DNA of 28,385 bases from NCBI GenBank assembly GCA_900128585.1, contig LT642248.1, positions 1-28,385 of the forward strand. Direction: 5' to 3'. The translations under genes were made by a program, and so were the position numbers. Position 1 is the stretch's first letter. The number at the start of each line of letters is the position of its first letter. Origin of the DNA: Stramenopiles sp. TOSAG23-3 (lineage: Eukaryota; Sar). Below are positions 27,455-28,385 of this stretch, one piece after another. The notes under the pieces are model-generated. The model ran no database searches. It was given only the letters and a program-made list of their open reading frames with translations, and was not told the DNA's origin.

Positions 27455-28217
27455 CTGACGACCGGGCTTCTAGATAGGTACGGTTTTAGCTTCTTAAGTA
27501 ACACAAAATTGTATTGTACTAATAATTCAGAACAGAGATCTTCTATATAAACACAGCACAGGTAACGGAATGATACGAAACATTGCGGAGTCAAGTATCT
27601 TTGGCGCGGAATTGAAAAGTTGCAAAGGACTTTGCGTTAACTATTTGAGACGGAGAGACCATTATGAAAAAAGAACAATTTTTTTAAACTTCAACGGTCA
27701 AACGTCGTTTGAGATATAAGAAATTGAGCGCGTACCATTCATTTGTTCACATAACACAAAGGAATAAGTGTTCATGTGGGTGGCGTTTGGTCCAAATCGT
27801 CCATTTCTCTAAAAATTGTCCCTAGGAACCGCATTTCCAAGTCATTCGAGGGCAAACAATTTATAAGCGTTCGTCGAGGGCTGAACATCGTGAGCGGGAA
27901 AATTGCGTGATCTAAACTTATGCAGTTACGCGTCCTCTTTGCTTTCTTTTATCGATTTGTGGCAAAACGCTTCCGTACTTTGAAATTCGAGTCGGATTTT
28001 TTTTCGCGCCAAGGATACTGAACACTTTATTGAACAGTCACCTATCATGGCATTTTACTTAAAGAAAAACAACGACTATCGTCTTTTTATTTTTTAACTA
28101 CGATGGTAAAAATTACATGAAATAGCATTACATCTTTATTACGGTCAGAGATTATATTTACGTTGATGATTTTTTTTATGTTCAACAAATTTGTGAACAC
28201 ATACACTCGGGGCTGAG
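27455..28217. other. Convergent spacer without the junction element
   Basis: Unlike other spacers this one has few microsatellites and a more balanced composition. It holds the TIR-flanked island described separately. TATAAACACAGCA at 27546-27558 echoes a stretch of the foldback. AATAAA occurs on the minus strand near 28027-28032, a possible polyadenylation signal for the gene ending at 28218. No protein gene is firmly supported. Confidence 0.45.
27594..28019. mobile_element. Candidate non-autonomous element with 15-bp terminal inverted repeats
   Basis: AGTATCTTTGGCGCG at 27594-27608 is matched in reverse complement by CGCGCCAAGGATACT at 28005-28019 (14 of 15). The 426 bp they enclose differ in composition from other spacers. 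On the minus strand, 27772-27948 is an open stretch of 59 codons that looks protein-like, with MFSPRRTLINCLPSNDLEMR starting at the only good ATG (27888). It is too short to name. No clear target-site duplication is seen. The ends also resemble E2F sites (TTTGGCGCG), so a regulatory reading is possible. Confidence 0.35.
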
Positions 28218-28385
28218 TTATTCGCCATCATCTTCGTCTTCACTGCCAAACAGTGATATTTTGTCTTCCTCTATCGTCTCCACGTCATTGTCGTCGAAAG
28301 TGACGACGTACCTCGGGGCGGTACCATCTTTGACCAATTTGGTTATGTTTCCGTCAAACCAGTCTCCATTGAAGTTTGGCATGGT
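28218..28385 (-). CDS. 3' end of a Tudor-like domain protein (partial)
   Basis: The last 55 codons of a minus-strand gene that continues past the window end (the frame is open at 28385). The peptide MPNFNGDWFDGNITKLVKDG followed by RYVVTFDDNDVETIEEDKI has the W-x-x-G-x-I ... Y-x-V-x-F-D-D-x-D-x-E pattern of a Tudor/SH3-like barrel, as found in chromatin readers. It ends in an acidic tail (GSEDEDDGE). The ATG at 28382 may be internal, because such motifs usually lie inside longer proteins. Confidence 0.6.
   Translation of the reverse strand, partial: TMPNFNGDWFDGNITKLVKDGTAPRYVVTFDDNDVETIEEDKISLFGSEDEDDGE

Noticed and set aside
1-28385. tRNA, rRNA, spliceosomal RNA and CRISPR arrays
   Set aside because: I looked for their conserved blocks by eye and saw none. 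The repeats present are microsatellites and the elements described, without the regular spacers of a CRISPR.

Overview
This is nuclear DNA from a eukaryote, most likely a unicellular alga or other protist. The gene set includes a translocon-associated protein beta subunit, Listerin with a C-terminal RING, a DDX31/Dbp7-type nucleolar helicase, a mitochondrial-type ABCB half-transporter and a tandem-BRCT DNA-damage protein; none of these is bacterial. Every complete gene reads as one uninterrupted exon, even the 1886-residue Listerin. Genes are near-balanced in base composition, while the spacers are very AT-rich and full of microsatellites (AAAG, GAA, CTT, GAT). A heterokont- or haptophyte-like lineage is a guess from the small inserted Tudor/SH3-like modules and the EF-hand multi-pass protein. 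The sequence does not prove it.

Layout, left to right. 1-610: microsatellite and AT-rich DNA. 611-1864 (+): secreted glycoside-hydrolase-like protein. 2338-4512 (+): ABCB half-transporter. 4876-5364 (-): small histone-fold-like protein, with an open frame continuing past its stop. 5365-7029: long AT-rich divergent spacer holding one GC-rich island. 7030-8541 (+): multi-pass EF-hand membrane protein. 8979-10619 (-): FAD/NAD(P)-binding monooxygenase-like enzyme. 10620-11784: low-complexity spacer. 11785-12414 (-): TRAP-beta. 13586-15964 (+): DDX31/Dbp7 helicase. 16604-22264 (+): Listerin/LTN1. 22717-25218 (-): MDC1-like BRCT protein. 25805-26119: 315-bp foldback element. 26428-27366 (+): ATP-grasp enzyme with an apparent frameshift that detaches its C-terminus. 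27594-28019: island with short terminal inverted repeats. 28218-28385 (-): 3' end of a Tudor-like gene that runs off the window.

Functionally this is a set of unrelated housekeeping genes: ribosome biogenesis (DDX31), ribosome-associated quality control (LTN1), ER translocation (TRAP-beta), mitochondrial transport (ABCB) and DNA repair (BRCT). It is not an operon or island. Four gene pairs converge, with short spacers (about 350-760 bp). The divergent spacers are 1.2-1.7 kb.

The most unusual structure lies between the genes. A roughly 60-bp sequence family (core AAAATTGGCTGTTATTTAAG) occurs at three of the four convergent gene junctions. I found it in none of the other spacers, and at one junction two copies meet head to head as a perfect palindrome. 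The 315-bp foldback, the TIR-flanked island, the ATP-grasp frameshift, the open frame after the histone-fold stop and a Tudor-like insert in Listerin are the other points worth checking.
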